NCBI GenBank assembly: GCA_019745505.1 | Contig: JAIETE010000201.1 | Coordinates: 1 to 55,147 of the forward strand | Length of the DNA stretch: 55,147 bases | From: Candidatus Obscuribacterales bacterium | GTDB lineage: Bacteria; Cyanobacteriota; Vampirovibrionia; Obscuribacterales; Obscuribacteraceae | Reading direction: 5' to 3' | Shown here: piece by piece, positions 1-8,879 of the stretch | Position numbering within the stretch: the stretch's first letter is position 1 | How the letters are laid out: every line of letters begins with the position of its first letter | Notes under the pieces: generated by a model | The model's input: the letters and a program-made list of their open reading frames with translations, nothing else | What the model was told of the DNA's origin: nothing | Database searches by the model: none | Position numbers and translations under genes: made by a program

Positions 1-969
1 TTCACGCCCGAGTTGAAAGATTTTTTCTTCACCGATCTGAAACTAAGAAAGCCTGATTATCAGCTGGAAATCGATACTTCATCCTATGCCAAGGAAGTGG
101 CGGATGTAATCGTCAAATGCGACGATCTATTCGAGAAGGTCAAGCCTGATGCTCTGCTCATTTTGGGTGATACATTCAGCGGGCTTTCCGTAATGCCGGC
201 GGCGCAGCGAGGTATCCGGTCTTTTCACATGGAAGCCGGTCTGCGTGCCTGGGATGCGCGAATGCCGGAACAACGCAATCGCAAGCTCATCGACCACGCG
301 GCCACAATCAATTTGCCGTTCAATCAGTATCACAGAGAAAATCTCATGCGCGAAGGCATACACCCTTCCAAGATTTTTGTCTCAGGCAATCCCACATTCG
401 AAGTAATCAGAGCCTTCATGCCGGAAATCGAAAAGTGCGATGTCCTGAAGCGTCTCTCGCTGAGCTCCGGCGGCTATGTTCTCGTTACGGCACATCGCAG
501 CGAAAACGTCGATAATCCGACCTATTTGAATGCCATCATTGGTGCCCTGGGCGAGATTCATAAGCGTTTCAAAAAAGACGTCATCTACCCCATGCACCCT
601 CGCACACAAAGCAAGCTCAAAGGAATCGATGTTCCCAAAGGAGTGCAGATCATGAATCCGCTCGGATTCTATGATTTCAATGCTCTCTATCAGAACGCTT
701 TTTGCGTTCTTTCCGATTCCGGAACCGCCCCGGAGGAAGCCTATTTCTGGAAGGTTCCTTGTGTCAGTTTGCGGATGACGACGGAACGCCCGGAGTCTGT
801 GGAAGGGGGCGCCCATATTGTCGCCGGAATGGATCAAAAAAATATAGTGGAATCAGTGGAGACCGTAACCAGCCAGGGCTGGCATGGCAGATACAGTCTG
901 GAAGAGAATTTCAGCCCCGCTGCCGTGGTAGTGAATGTAATGCGTAGTCAAATCACCAATTTCTTCTAA
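1..969 (+). CDS. wecB: UDP-N-acetylglucosamine 2-epimerase, non-hydrolysing (FnlC/CapG/WbjD-like), 5'-truncated by window edge
   Basis: The frame is open from base 1 and already inside the conserved fold, so about 50 N-terminal residues lie left of the window; the first in-window ATG at 13 is not the real start. Seen: LLILGDT, FHMEAG, a PEQRNRK segment where the family has PEExNR, VTAHRSENVD, and the C-terminal SDSGTAPEEA block followed by ERPESVEGG. The SDSGT...ERPE arrangement resembles the FnlC/CapG/WbjD branch, which epimerises C2 in UDP-L-FucNAc synthesis, more than ordinary WecB (SDSGG). An FnlA/CapE-like dehydratase lies at 4977, which supports that pathway; the middle enzyme (FnlB/CapF) is not in the window. 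The sulfotransferase gene starts 14 nt downstream. Family assignment is secure; the exact substrate is inferred. Confidence 0.9.
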   Translation, partial: FTPELKDFFFTDLKLRKPDYQLEIDTSSYAKEVADVIVKCDDLFEKVKPDALLILGDTFSGLSVMPAAQRGIRSFHMEAGLRAWDARMPEQRNRKLIDHAATINLPFNQYHRENLMREGIHPSKIFVSGNPTFEVIRAFMPEIEKCDVLKRLSLSSGGYVLVTAHRSENVDNPTYLNAIIGALGEIHKRFKKDVIYPMHPRTQSKLKGIDVPKGVQIMNPLGFYDFNALYQNAFCVLSDSGTAPEEAYFWKVPCVSLRMTTERPESVEGGAHIVAGMDQKNIVESVETVTSQGWHGRYSLEENFSPAAVVVNVMRSQITNFF

Positions 970-983
970 AGAGAAGCAACAGC

Positions 984-2159
984 ATGAATGCCACCGAAGA
1001 CAAGAAAAAAGCGGCCGAGCCTTTTCGCGGCACTAAAAGCGAAAAAATTCAGGGCGCGGCCGTCAACCTGGTACGGAGCGTTCCGGGTCTGAAACAGTCG
1101 GTGCTTTCCGGCGTGGCGCTTTTGACCAGGCATGAAACGGGTTATCTGCAAGCCAAACTGAAGAAAGAAGAATCGAAGACTGCAGAGCTGACAGAGCGTT
1201 GCGAAGAGCTCACATCAATTCTGGCATCGGTGTCCAAACATATCGAGCGCGAGCAGAAATTCAATAAGGATGTGAAAAACGAAGCAGCAGCGGTGAGAAG
1301 AGTGATGTTCGTCGAACATCAACGCGAGGCGATAAAGCAACACTTCCCCGAATATTCCCGGTATCTTGCCTCTGTTGAAACCCTGGAGAAGAGGGTTTTG
1401 GAGGCAATGTCCGCCCGTATAATGCCGGTAATTGTGCTCACGCACATTCAAAAGACCGCCGGAAACAGCATCATAGCTTATTTGCGCCGCTGCCTGACGG
1501 TGGATAGAATTGCTCGTATTCACGAGTTCGAAATGTCTCCGCGTGAGGATATCGAACGCGCGGTTGCCGAAAAGTTTGGGCACTTCGACGTATTGGCCGG
1601 ACACATTCCATTTTGCCGCAGAGTGGACGAACTGACTGCTCCGCGCGAAAGCATCAATATCAGCATTCTCAGAGAGCCTGTGGACAGAGTCGTCTCTCTC
1701 TACTATTACTTGCGCGCTAACGCCAGTTGGCTCGGGCAAGGTCAAACCATTATCGAAAAGAAAATCACGCTGGAGAGTTTTGCAAACAGCGAAGCCTATT
1801 TCGACAACCACATGGTGCGCATGCTTTGCGATCTGGAGCCGATAGCAGTGCCTCTGGGCGCCTGCACGAAGGAAATGTTGGAACAAGCAAAAATCAATAT
1901 CGTCAAACATTTTCTTTTGGTCGGACTGACGGAGCAAACTCCGGAATTCCTGGCCGTGCTGGCCAGACTATTCTGCTTCTCGCTCGAAGATGTGCCGAGC
2001 GAGAACGTCAATAAGCAGCGTTCTTCGATTTCGTCGGTATCGAAAGAGGCTCTCAATGCCATTGCCAAGCACAATAGCTATGACGTGGAATTGTATGAAT
2101 TTGTGCAAAAGCTCTGGAATGTGACGGCTAAGGACTGGCTTTCACAATCTAAGTTCTAG
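984..2159 (+). CDS. Sulfotransferase family protein with N-terminal coiled coil
   Basis: 391 residues. A charged, heptad-like stretch at about residues 50-110 predicts a coiled coil. It is followed by a PAPS-dependent sulfotransferase domain. The 5'-phosphosulfate-binding loop is HIQKTAGNSI at about 154-163, and the 3'-phosphate-binding segment is ILREPVDRVVSLYYYLR at about 228-244. This pattern is typical of Golgi-type Sulfotransfer_2 (heparan/chondroitin sulfotransferase-like) enzymes, which move sulfate from PAPS to a sugar hydroxyl or amine. It follows the 2-epimerase by 14 nt, so co-transcription is likely. Its last 11 nt overlap the convergent membrane protein gene. The acceptor is probably the polysaccharide made by this locus (inference). 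A second, unrelated-subfamily sulfotransferase lies at 30075. Confidence 0.85.
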   Translation: MNATEDKKKAAEPFRGTKSEKIQGAAVNLVRSVPGLKQSVLSGVALLTRHETGYLQAKLKKEESKTAELTERCEELTSILASVSKHIEREQKFNKDVKNEAAAVRRVMFVEHQREAIKQHFPEYSRYLASVETLEKRVLEAMSARIMPVIVLTHIQKTAGNSIIAYLRRCLTVDRIARIHEFEMSPREDIERAVAEKFGHFDVLAGHIPFCRRVDELTAPRESINISILREPVDRVVSLYYYLRANASWLGQGQTIIEKKITLESFANSEAYFDNHMVRMLCDLEPIAVPLGACTKEMLEQAKINIVKHFLLVGLTEQTPEFLAVLARLFCFSLEDVPSENVNKQRSSISSVSKEALNAIAKHNSYDVELYEFVQKLWNVTAKDWLSQSKF

Positions 2160-4659
2160 CTTTTGCCAATACCTGGTCGAGTTTCTTTCTCAAAAGCACG
2201 CCGATGAGCAAAAGTGCAATAACGATTGCTGATGCGGCAATGCCTGCATCAAGAGACTTGGGCCTGTAATTCATCTCGATTCTATGAGTGCCTTTAGGCA
2301 CGACGATGCCTCTGAATGTCTCATCTACCAGTCCGAGATGAACCGGTTTGCCGTCCAGCCTGGCCGTCCAGTTCGGATGCCAGTTGTCTGTAAGCACAAC
2401 CACGGAAGGCTGCTCTAAATCGGCATCTATAGTGACGCTATCGTTGTGATAAGCGGATATTTTGCAGGCGGTATCTGGCGAGCGATGAGGAATATTGCCG
2501 GGCGTAAGTCTGGGCACACCCATTTGCGCCGCTTCCTTCAAAAGCAGGCTGTCTTTCGTAAATGCAGTCGTGCGGCACGAGTCCGGTGTATCTGCTTTGA
2601 TCAATTCACTTTCGTCGACGGCACTGGCCGCAAAGGCGCGGGGATATGCATTGGGGTTTTCGTAGATGTGCCAGGTTGTTGAAGCAAAGTATCTTCTGCA
2701 GCCCGCATCTTCCAGAAATTTCCTCGTCTTCGACCAATAAGCCGAAACAACGAAATAGCGCACTCCCATGAGGTTGCACATGCGCATATTGATTTGCGGC
2801 TTCCAATTTTCCTCGGGCGGTTCCACCATCGTGTAAAACGTACAGAACCTGCCCCAGGCGGGAATGTCCTTATTGACGAAATTGCGATGAAAGAAGGCTT
2901 CGTATGCCGGAAGTATGTTCATGTTGAGGGTTTCAACCTGTTGGATTTGAAAGGCTGAGCCCTGCTCGGCTGGCATGATGCCGATATTGAAGTTGATTGT
3001 TCGCCAGAGTGCACTTTTGCTCTTCAGCAGCTGAATTGCCAGTGATGAATCCAGGAAATAATCATTTCTGACATAGCGCAAATACATCAAGTCAAAAATC
3101 AGCTCGCCCGCCAGCAAGGCGACAATCAGCAGGCAGGCGGCTTGTGTGCTTTTCTTTCGGAAAGCAGCCAGAAATATCAGGGCCAGTGCGCTGACTGTCA
3201 CCGCCAGTAATACCGTTACGCAATACTTCTTGTATTCGATGTCCGGTTCAATGAATCCGTAATTGAGATAAAGATAGGCCATGGCAGACAGTACAATCGA
3301 ACCGACGACTGCAGATGGAATCCATACCTTGGGCAGATTTGTCTTGATCGCCTCTATGCCCAGCGGCACGGCGACGACATAGGCACAAGCAGTGCAGATA
3401 AACCAGTATTGCTCTCCCAGGCTTTTAAAACCAGGGGTGAGGGAAACAATCTGGTCGATCAAAGGCATGCCGAAAATTCTGCCCACGCTTATGAGCAGAA
3501 GGCCGAGGCAGGCAATCGCAACCGGTCGAAGTCGTCCGCTCAGGCATGAAGCGCAGGACGCCGCCATTGATGCGACCGCTCCGAAGTGATACATAGAATT
3601 TGTCACCACAATCGCCTTGTTATGAGGCGCTCCGCTGGTGAGAAATTGAGGAATGGCGCAATAATCTTCCCAGAAGTGCTTGCTGGAAAAGAATGAAAGA
3701 ATACTGTTGTGGCTGGCATGAAAGAATACGCGAGCGCTGTACATTGAGACGGCATCTACGTAAAAGAGGCTTTCGATGATGGGAAAGTACAGAAATCCCA
3801 ATCCCAAGATTGCAAAAACGATGGCTGCAAATTGAAGAGAGACAAGACAAAAAAGTGAGCGCCAGTCGAATTTGCGCAAAGAAATTGCAAATGCAAAACC
3901 GATAGTGTGTGCCGTAAACAGCATCAGAAAGCAGGTAGGAAGAAAAGTCGCTGAGAGAATGACGGCATCCAGGACGACCAGAGCCGCCAATCTGATGGTG
4001 CTCGGACGGTTGCAGAAGGACGCCAGGGCGCACAGCAGCAAAGGATAATAGAGATAGGCTTGCGAGGTGTTTGTGGCCATAGTGGCTGTGTTGTATCCGC
4101 AAAATGCATAGGCGATGCATGAGCCGACAGCAGCAAGTTTTGATAATTGCAGGAAACGACTGCAAAACAGGTACATGAAAAAGAGCGCTACTGCATACGA
4201 GCCGATAACAACCGCGTTGAAGGCAATTTGGCTTCCTTTCAGAAGGGCTATCAGGAAAGACTGGAAAGAAAATTTCAGATCGACCAGAGTTTCAGGCCCC
4301 AGCTGTCCGGCTCCCGAGTAAGGATTCCAGTAAGGTGATTCGTGATTCTTCAGGCAATAGCGCAAAAATTGCTGGGCTGGTTCCGATTGCCACAAGGCTC
4401 CTCCCGCGTCGGAGTAAGCGTCTTGTGACCGCCTCTGGTGGGGTTGAGGATAGAAAACAACAGCCGGTTGTTTGTTTGCTGCTCCTATGAATTGGGACGT
4501 CTGGCTCAGACCTGCGCGCATGAAAATGACGTCGGGAAACAGCAACAAGCAAACGATTACCGCGGTCAGCAGCGCCGGTATGATTTCGCTGCCGAAGCGC
4601 AGCGGCAACGCTTGTGGTGCAGCCGCTTTATCTGTTGCTATCTCTGCTTTGCCGAGCAT
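2149..4659 (-). CDS. YfhO-like large membrane protein (GT-C-type glycosyltransferase candidate)
   Basis: 836 residues with a dozen or more hydrophobic segments. Seen: a first TM near 25-45, then an exported loop with PYWNPYSGAG at about 109-118, many TMs to about residue 520, a soluble portion, and a C-terminal block TDNWHPNWTARLDGKP that ends in FRGIVVPKGTHRIEMNYRP before a last TM. That C-terminal block is the hallmark of the YfhO family (PF09586). The family has GT-C architecture and in Firmicutes is tied to glycosylation of lipoteichoic acid. The start is fixed by an AAAGAGGAG Shine-Dalgarno (4662-4671) just upstream of ATG 4659. Two paralogues lie at 49015 and 52652. The stop overlaps the convergent sulfotransferase by 11 nt. 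The donor and acceptor cannot be read from sequence. Confidence 0.85.
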   Translation of the reverse strand: MLGKAEIATDKAAAPQALPLRFGSEIIPALLTAVIVCLLLFPDVIFMRAGLSQTSQFIGAANKQPAVVFYPQPHQRRSQDAYSDAGGALWQSEPAQQFLRYCLKNHESPYWNPYSGAGQLGPETLVDLKFSFQSFLIALLKGSQIAFNAVVIGSYAVALFFMYLFCSRFLQLSKLAAVGSCIAYAFCGYNTATMATNTSQAYLYYPLLLCALASFCNRPSTIRLAALVVLDAVILSATFLPTCFLMLFTAHTIGFAFAISLRKFDWRSLFCLVSLQFAAIVFAILGLGFLYFPIIESLFYVDAVSMYSARVFFHASHNSILSFFSSKHFWEDYCAIPQFLTSGAPHNKAIVVTNSMYHFGAVASMAASCASCLSGRLRPVAIACLGLLLISVGRIFGMPLIDQIVSLTPGFKSLGEQYWFICTACAYVVAVPLGIEAIKTNLPKVWIPSAVVGSIVLSAMAYLYLNYGFIEPDIEYKKYCVTVLLAVTVSALALIFLAAFRKKSTQAACLLIVALLAGELIFDLMYLRYVRNDYFLDSSLAIQLLKSKSALWRTINFNIGIMPAEQGSAFQIQQVETLNMNILPAYEAFFHRNFVNKDIPAWGRFCTFYTMVEPPEENWKPQINMRMCNLMGVRYFVVSAYWSKTRKFLEDAGCRRYFASTTWHIYENPNAYPRAFAASAVDESELIKADTPDSCRTTAFTKDSLLLKEAAQMGVPRLTPGNIPHRSPDTACKISAYHNDSVTIDADLEQPSVVVLTDNWHPNWTARLDGKPVHLGLVDETFRGIVVPKGTHRIEMNYRPKSLDAGIAASAIVIALLLIGVLLRKKLDQVLAKART

Positions 4660-4976
4660 ATACTCCTCTTTGGCAGTAGGCTCCGCCTTTGCAGTAAAAT
4701 TAGCGAAAAGAAAGTATGTTCAGTGTGAACAAATTCTTAGCCGCTGCGTGGGGAAGCGAGAATTTCGAGAATCGCTCGATTCTTGGTGATTTCTCATCAG
4801 CGTTTCGGGCTGTATAAGGCTGATTTCGAAGTTTTTTGCCTGGATTGTCGCTTGCATTCATTGCCAAAAGAGCTTTAGTTTTGTCTCCGAGCGGCTTGCA
4901 GACAAGGACCGGCAGCATATTGTTTGCTATGATCTCCCGGTTGTAATTGTTCTGAGCGGGCAACCGTTGGGGTTTT
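4660..4976. other. Divergent intergenic region (317 nt)
   Basis: Separates the YfhO-like gene (minus) from the FnlA-like gene (plus), so it should hold promoters for both. Apart from the Shine-Dalgarno of the minus gene (4662-4671) and a candidate plus-strand promoter (4920-4947), I see no gene, repeat or RNA structure in it. Confidence 0.5.
4920..4947 (+). promoter_or_regulatory. Candidate sigma70-type promoter for the FnlA-like gene
   Basis: TTGTTT (4920-4925) and TGTAAT (4942-4947) are separated by 16 nt. They lie about 30 nt upstream of the ATG at 4977, which has a G-rich ribosome site (TTGGGG, 4967-4972). Matches to consensus are partial and the call is by eye. Confidence 0.3.
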
Positions 4977-6044
4977 ATGCTGACCGATAAGAATGTTGTG
5001 GTTTTTGGCGGCACCGGTTCCTTGGGCAAATTGCTCGTAAAGAGACTGCTGGCAGGCGAGTGCGGGCAACCTAAGAAGCTCCTGATTGTTTCGCGGGACG
5101 AAGCGAAGCAACATTTCATGAGGCTGGAATTCCAGCAGCTGGCAGTCGCCACTGACGAGCTTTTCTATCACAACTACCAGAGAGTTCTGCAGTTTCATAT
5201 TGGTGATATCCGCGATTACAGCTCCGTAAGGACCGCGATAAGAGACGCCGATTTCGTTTTCAACGCGGCTGCACTGAAACAAGTACCTGCCTGCGAATAC
5301 TTCCCTTATGAGGCCGTGCTTACCAATATTGTCGGCGCTGAAAATATCGCCAGAGCAATTCGTGAGAACAACCTCAAGATACATACCGTTATTGGTGTCT
5401 CCACTGATAAAGCATGCAAGCCCGTCAATGTAATGGGCATGACAAAAGCCATTCAAGAGAGAATTTACGGGCGCGCCAATCTGGATTGCCCGGAGACCCG
5501 ATTCGCTTGCGTTCGCTACGGCAATGTTCTTGCTTCGCGCGGCTCGGTGATTCCTCTGTTTCACGAGCAGATTGCCTGCGGCGGTCCGCTGACGATTACC
5601 ACAGAGACCATGACCAGATTCCTGCTGCCTCTCGACCATGCCGTAGACACCATCTTCGCCTGCCTGAACGGTGCGAAGCCTGGCGAAATCTACGTGCCCA
5701 AGTGCCCGGCCGCCAACATCAAAGACCTCGCTGAAGTAATGATCGGCGACAGCGGCGTGGCGCTCAAAGTAATTGGTATTCGGCCGGGCGAGAAAGAGCA
5801 TGAGGCTCTGGTTTCGGATGAGGAATCGTATCGAACAATCGAACGGGGCGACTATTACGTCGTGCTGCCGATTTTGCCTGAAATCCAGCCGGAGACATAC
5901 GAGCCGTGCAGTCTTGCCGGCGAAGAGTATGATTCCAGAAAGGATTTGATGAATAAACAGCAAATCAAAGAGCTTCTTGAAAAGAACGATCTGCTCAAGC
6001 CGCACGCGATTGCTGTGCGGATGAAAGAGACGGCGCGGCGCTAA
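4977..6044 (+). CDS. UDP-GlcNAc 4,6-dehydratase, FnlA/CapE-like SDR
   Basis: 355 residues, a cytosolic extended short-chain dehydrogenase without TM segments. Seen: nucleotide-binding GGTGSLG at 11-17, AALKQVP at 98-104, STDK at 142-145, and PVNVMGMTK, where the usual SDR tyrosine position carries Met153 ahead of Lys157. That Tyr-to-Met replacement and the GIRPGEKEHEAL / SRGSVIP blocks are typical of the CapE/FnlA and FlaA1-like dehydratases. FnlA/CapE dehydrates and epimerises UDP-GlcNAc in the first step toward UDP-L-FucNAc. The FnlC-like epimerase at 1-969 probably belongs to the same pathway. The stop TAA shares a 4-nt CTAA with the stop of the convergent glycosyltransferase. A PglF/FlaA1-like role in another deoxyamino sugar is the alternative. 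Confidence 0.85.
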   Translation: MLTDKNVVVFGGTGSLGKLLVKRLLAGECGQPKKLLIVSRDEAKQHFMRLEFQQLAVATDELFYHNYQRVLQFHIGDIRDYSSVRTAIRDADFVFNAAALKQVPACEYFPYEAVLTNIVGAENIARAIRENNLKIHTVIGVSTDKACKPVNVMGMTKAIQERIYGRANLDCPETRFACVRYGNVLASRGSVIPLFHEQIACGGPLTITTETMTRFLLPLDHAVDTIFACLNGAKPGEIYVPKCPAANIKDLAEVMIGDSGVALKVIGIRPGEKEHEALVSDEESYRTIERGDYYVVLPILPEIQPETYEPCSLAGEEYDSRKDLMNKQQIKELLEKNDLLKPHAIAVRMKETARR

Positions 6045-7285
6045 CGAGCGGCTCCGGCTGTTTGTCCGGCCAAAATCTTTTCGTACAGTTCGATAATTCT
6101 CTTTACGTGCGTTTTCCAGTCGTATTGCTGCTCGGCTAGTTGCCTTGCTTCTCTGCCTATGGCATGGCGCATCTCCTCGTTCTCGATGAGCCGGCTGAGA
6201 GCCTTTGCAAGGGCTTCGCTGTCGCCCATGGGGACAGCTATCGCGCCCCTGGGTGCGAATGTAACCTCAGGCAGGGAAGTTCCCTCAAAAACGATCGTGG
6301 GCTTGCCTGACGCCATTGCTTCTATGGCCATGACACCAAAGGCTTCTGCGGTCGAGGGCATCAGAAAAATATCAGCGGCCCTGTAGGCTTCGGCAATTAG
6401 ATTGCTATCCTCCAGCCATCCCAAATCAATCAGCTGGTGCTTGCCCAGATAGTCTTTGAAGAGTTGCTTGTCCTCGACGGTGAGAATAGTAAGGGGGGCT
6501 GACGACGGCAGCTTTTCCAGCGCTTCGAAAATGTACGGCAGCCCTTTGAACGGACTGACTGTCGCGCGCAGGCAGATCACCGTGTTGCCCGGATAGATGC
6601 CGAGTTTTTTTCGGGCTGCTTGTGAATCGCCCGGACGGAATTTATCCAGGTCGATTCCGAATGGAATCAGGTGGTGTTTGAAGTGCGAAAAGATTGGAGA
6701 CGCTTGCACCTTATCGAGCATCCATCGGGAAGCGACAACGATCTCTAAATTCGACTTGGCGAAAATGTCTCTTTTGGTTTGCCACATTCCATGAGTATTG
6801 TCCTTCTTCATTGACTGAATAACATCCAGGTCTGGGCAATTGCCGCAGCCCGTCATCCATCTGTCGCAGTTTCGCGGGTAGGAGCAATGTCCGGTCAAGC
6901 TCCAGGGATCGTGGAGCGTCATGATGCTGGGCTTATTTCGAGTGAGAAAAGGCAAGCCCAGAAGGCTGAACCAGCCGGTATGCAGCAAGTGATAGTGGAC
7001 AAGATCCGCGGCTTTGAAGTGTTGGTTAACCGCAATTGAAAGTGGTGCCGGGTGGAGAATCGATTGAATCGAGAATTCGCTTTCCAGGTTCTTTAGCGCA
7101 TTGTTGAGCGGCGTTTTGAATGGATAGTCGATCTCTGTCGTCTCTTCGTCATTGCCGAGTTTTTTCCAGACAAGATGGTGCGAGTCGAAGCCTTGCAGGC
7201 GCAAAGCCGAATGCAACTCCTGCCCGTTGAATCGACTGCCGGTGACGTCGACATTGCCAATCTGTAGTGTTTTTACCTTAGTCAT
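6041..7285 (-). CDS. Glycosyltransferase family 4 (WcaC-like, cysteine-motif subtype)
   Basis: 414 residues, GT-B fold. The N-terminal half has HYHLLHTGW, then TLHDPWSLTGHC with four spaced cysteines (about C134, C140, C147, C150), as in WcaC-type transferases. The C-terminal half has the retaining-GT EX7E motif (E314...E322 in STAEAFGVMAIEAM) and FEGTSLPEV. It is clearly a paralogue of the gene at 9777: both begin with LQ(I/V)G, then RFNGQ(E/D)(L/V)H and SHHLVW. It is the last gene of the long minus-strand run. Its ATG overlaps the stop of the upstream gene (ATGACTAA, 8 nt), implying translational coupling. The role is sugar transfer to a lipid-linked or growing glycan at the cytosolic membrane face; specificity is unknown. 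Confidence 0.9.
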   Translation of the reverse strand: MTKVKTLQIGNVDVTGSRFNGQELHSALRLQGFDSHHLVWKKLGNDEETTEIDYPFKTPLNNALKNLESEFSIQSILHPAPLSIAVNQHFKAADLVHYHLLHTGWFSLLGLPFLTRNKPSIMTLHDPWSLTGHCSYPRNCDRWMTGCGNCPDLDVIQSMKKDNTHGMWQTKRDIFAKSNLEIVVASRWMLDKVQASPIFSHFKHHLIPFGIDLDKFRPGDSQAARKKLGIYPGNTVICLRATVSPFKGLPYIFEALEKLPSSAPLTILTVEDKQLFKDYLGKHQLIDLGWLEDSNLIAEAYRAADIFLMPSTAEAFGVMAIEAMASGKPTIVFEGTSLPEVTFAPRGAIAVPMGDSEALAKALSRLIENEEMRHAIGREARQLAEQQYDWKTHVKRIIELYEKILAGQTAGAAR

Positions 7286-7871
7286 TCGTTTTTATGCAGC
7301 GGCGCAACTGCTCTGGAGATATTGCAGCAATCAATTCCTGTTGGGCTGCGTGCAATCCTTGTCCGGCAATCTCTTCGTAGTATTCGGAGTCGAAAATAAG
7401 ACGGTCGAAGCAGTTGTAGAGCTCCACGCTGACCGGTTCGCACGAATGGCATAGTACGGCAGCCTTATGCGTTTTCAAAAATTCCACGGGGGCTGCATAT
7501 GCCGGAGCGTGAAAAACAAGGGGGCGTCCGCTTTTCAGAAACAGCGATAACTCCGGCGGTATGTATGAGCGTGTATGGTCGGCAAATTTGGGCTCGAAAC
7601 TCTGGGAGCAATACATAATTTGGGCTGTGGACAGAATTTGCTCAGTTCTTTCACGAGACGATTTGCCGACAAATCTTACATCCAGCGATGCGTTGCGATC
7701 GAAGCCCAGCTCCTCTCCGAAGACAATCAGCGACACTCGGCGGTCGCGGATTTTCCATGCCACTTTATCGAGAGTAGAAAGCAGGCACTTCCATTCCCAA
7801 TTGTCCTTGCCGGCATTCGCGGCTGCAATTGTTAGAGTATTTGATTCGCTGTTCTCAGAAGGCTCAATCAC
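7278..7871 (-). CDS. Half-length glycosyltransferase: C-terminal GT-B domain only
   Basis: 197 residues. It aligns only with the C-terminal half of the neighbouring proteins at 11037 and 12299. Shared blocks are IMYCSQSFEPKF (against VLYCPYWFDPVF), LSLFLKSGRPLVFHAPAYAAPVEFLK (broken here at GRP) and AVLCHSC. The N-terminal Rossmann half is absent. There is no room for it, because the methyltransferase ends 9 nt upstream of this ATG. The gene keeps tight spacing and an 8-nt overlap with the next GT4. It is therefore either a decayed paralogue or a deliberately shortened partner subunit. A lone donor-binding domain would not be expected to be an active GT-B enzyme. The same pair order (this family, then the RFNGQ GT4) occurs at 11037/9777. 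Confidence 0.65.
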   Translation of the reverse strand: MIEPSENSESNTLTIAAANAGKDNWEWKCLLSTLDKVAWKIRDRRVSLIVFGEELGFDRNASLDVRFVGKSSRERTEQILSTAQIMYCSQSFEPKFADHTRSYIPPELSLFLKSGRPLVFHAPAYAAPVEFLKTHKAAVLCHSCEPVSVELYNCFDRLIFDSEYYEEIAGQGLHAAQQELIAAISPEQLRRCIKTND

Positions 7872-7880
7872 GATTAAAGC

Positions 7881-8873
7881 TCATTTCGTAAAGACAATAG
7901 AGCCTTCAATCAGGAGGTCTTGTTTCATGTCCTCGGAGAAAAAGTCGTCATATCGCTCGATGATTTTCCATGCCCAGCCCGGCAGAGCATCAGGGCATTT
8001 GAATCCGCCGTATTGGCTGAGCGCCATGGTTGTTTGCCTGGTAAAACAATTGCCGGTCTCATGAAGCGGTCGGAATTGAACCCCTTTTGCGCCCGCATCT
8101 CTGGCGATTTTCTCGAAATAGGTCTTGGTGAACATCCATTTGTCGTCCAGAGACTCCCATTTATTTTCGAATCCAGGATATTCAGCCCTTTTCGTCCGCA
8201 CGGCAATATCGAGAGCCAGTCCGCGAAGAAACTCGAAAGCCGGACTGGCCTCTTTTTGCAGACGAGCTTTTTCCAAAATCTCTTCGTATGCCAGTCTGAG
8301 GACTGCATGTCCGTTTTCGAATGGTTCGAGGAAAATAGCATGACCGCCCGGTTTGAGGACCTTCAGCGTGGTCTCGACGACTTTTTCCGGTTTGACCATG
8401 TGATGCAGCACGGCGCCGCCGAAAACGATATCAGCGAATGATTCGCCGAAATAATCACGCTGCGCGTCCATGGCTACAGCCAGGCAGCGCTCTTTCATCT
8501 GGCGCTTTTCGGCTTCACGATTGAGAATTACGAGCAGGTCGGGACTGATGTCCACGCAAATCATCTTGAGTGAAGGGAAGTGCTCGAGTATTGGAATCAC
8601 GGTATTGCCAAAACCGCAGCCAAAGTCAATCGCTGTTCCTTCTGGCGTAATGCCGAAAGCTTTCAGCTCTCGCTCGATCAAGCCGAAAATATAGTCGTAC
8701 TGCTGAAATTTCTCGAAATAAGATTCGCTTTTCTCGAGAAATTCTGCCGAGACGCCGAAGCGTGGCAGACCTACTTCCGGCTTGGGAGAGTACACGCTAG
8801 CGTAGCGCGGAGCCTCGCACGACAGATCGACGAGAGGCTCGGAAAAATACTGTTGAAAGTAAGCGGTGGTCAT
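7881..8873 (-). CDS. Class I SAM-dependent methyltransferase
   Basis: 330 residues. SAM-binding motif I is AIDFGCGFGN at about 81-90 and the acidic residue after strand 2 is in ICVDIS (about D108). Further on are FADIVFGGAVLHHM and VLKPGGHAIFLEPF, typical of Methyltransf_11/25-type enzymes. The C-terminal about 120 residues extend beyond the core and may bind the acceptor. It sits between another methyltransferase (6 nt upstream) and the half glycosyltransferase (9 nt downstream). It probably O-methylates a sugar or a lipid-linked glycan (inference). Confidence 0.85.
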   Translation of the reverse strand: MTTAYFQQYFSEPLVDLSCEAPRYASVYSPKPEVGLPRFGVSAEFLEKSESYFEKFQQYDYIFGLIERELKAFGITPEGTAIDFGCGFGNTVIPILEHFPSLKMICVDISPDLLVILNREAEKRQMKERCLAVAMDAQRDYFGESFADIVFGGAVLHHMVKPEKVVETTLKVLKPGGHAIFLEPFENGHAVLRLAYEEILEKARLQKEASPAFEFLRGLALDIAVRTKRAEYPGFENKWESLDDKWMFTKTYFEKIARDAGAKGVQFRPLHETGNCFTRQTTMALSQYGGFKCPDALPGWAWKIIERYDDFFSEDMKQDLLIEGSIVFTK

Positions 8874-8879
8874 TTACTG

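Noticed and set aside
4875..6005. A 376-codon open frame on the minus strand opposite the FnlA-like gene
   Set aside because: It is exactly antisense to a gene with full catalytic motifs, has no recognisable domain and no ribosome site; long antisense frames arise from codon bias.
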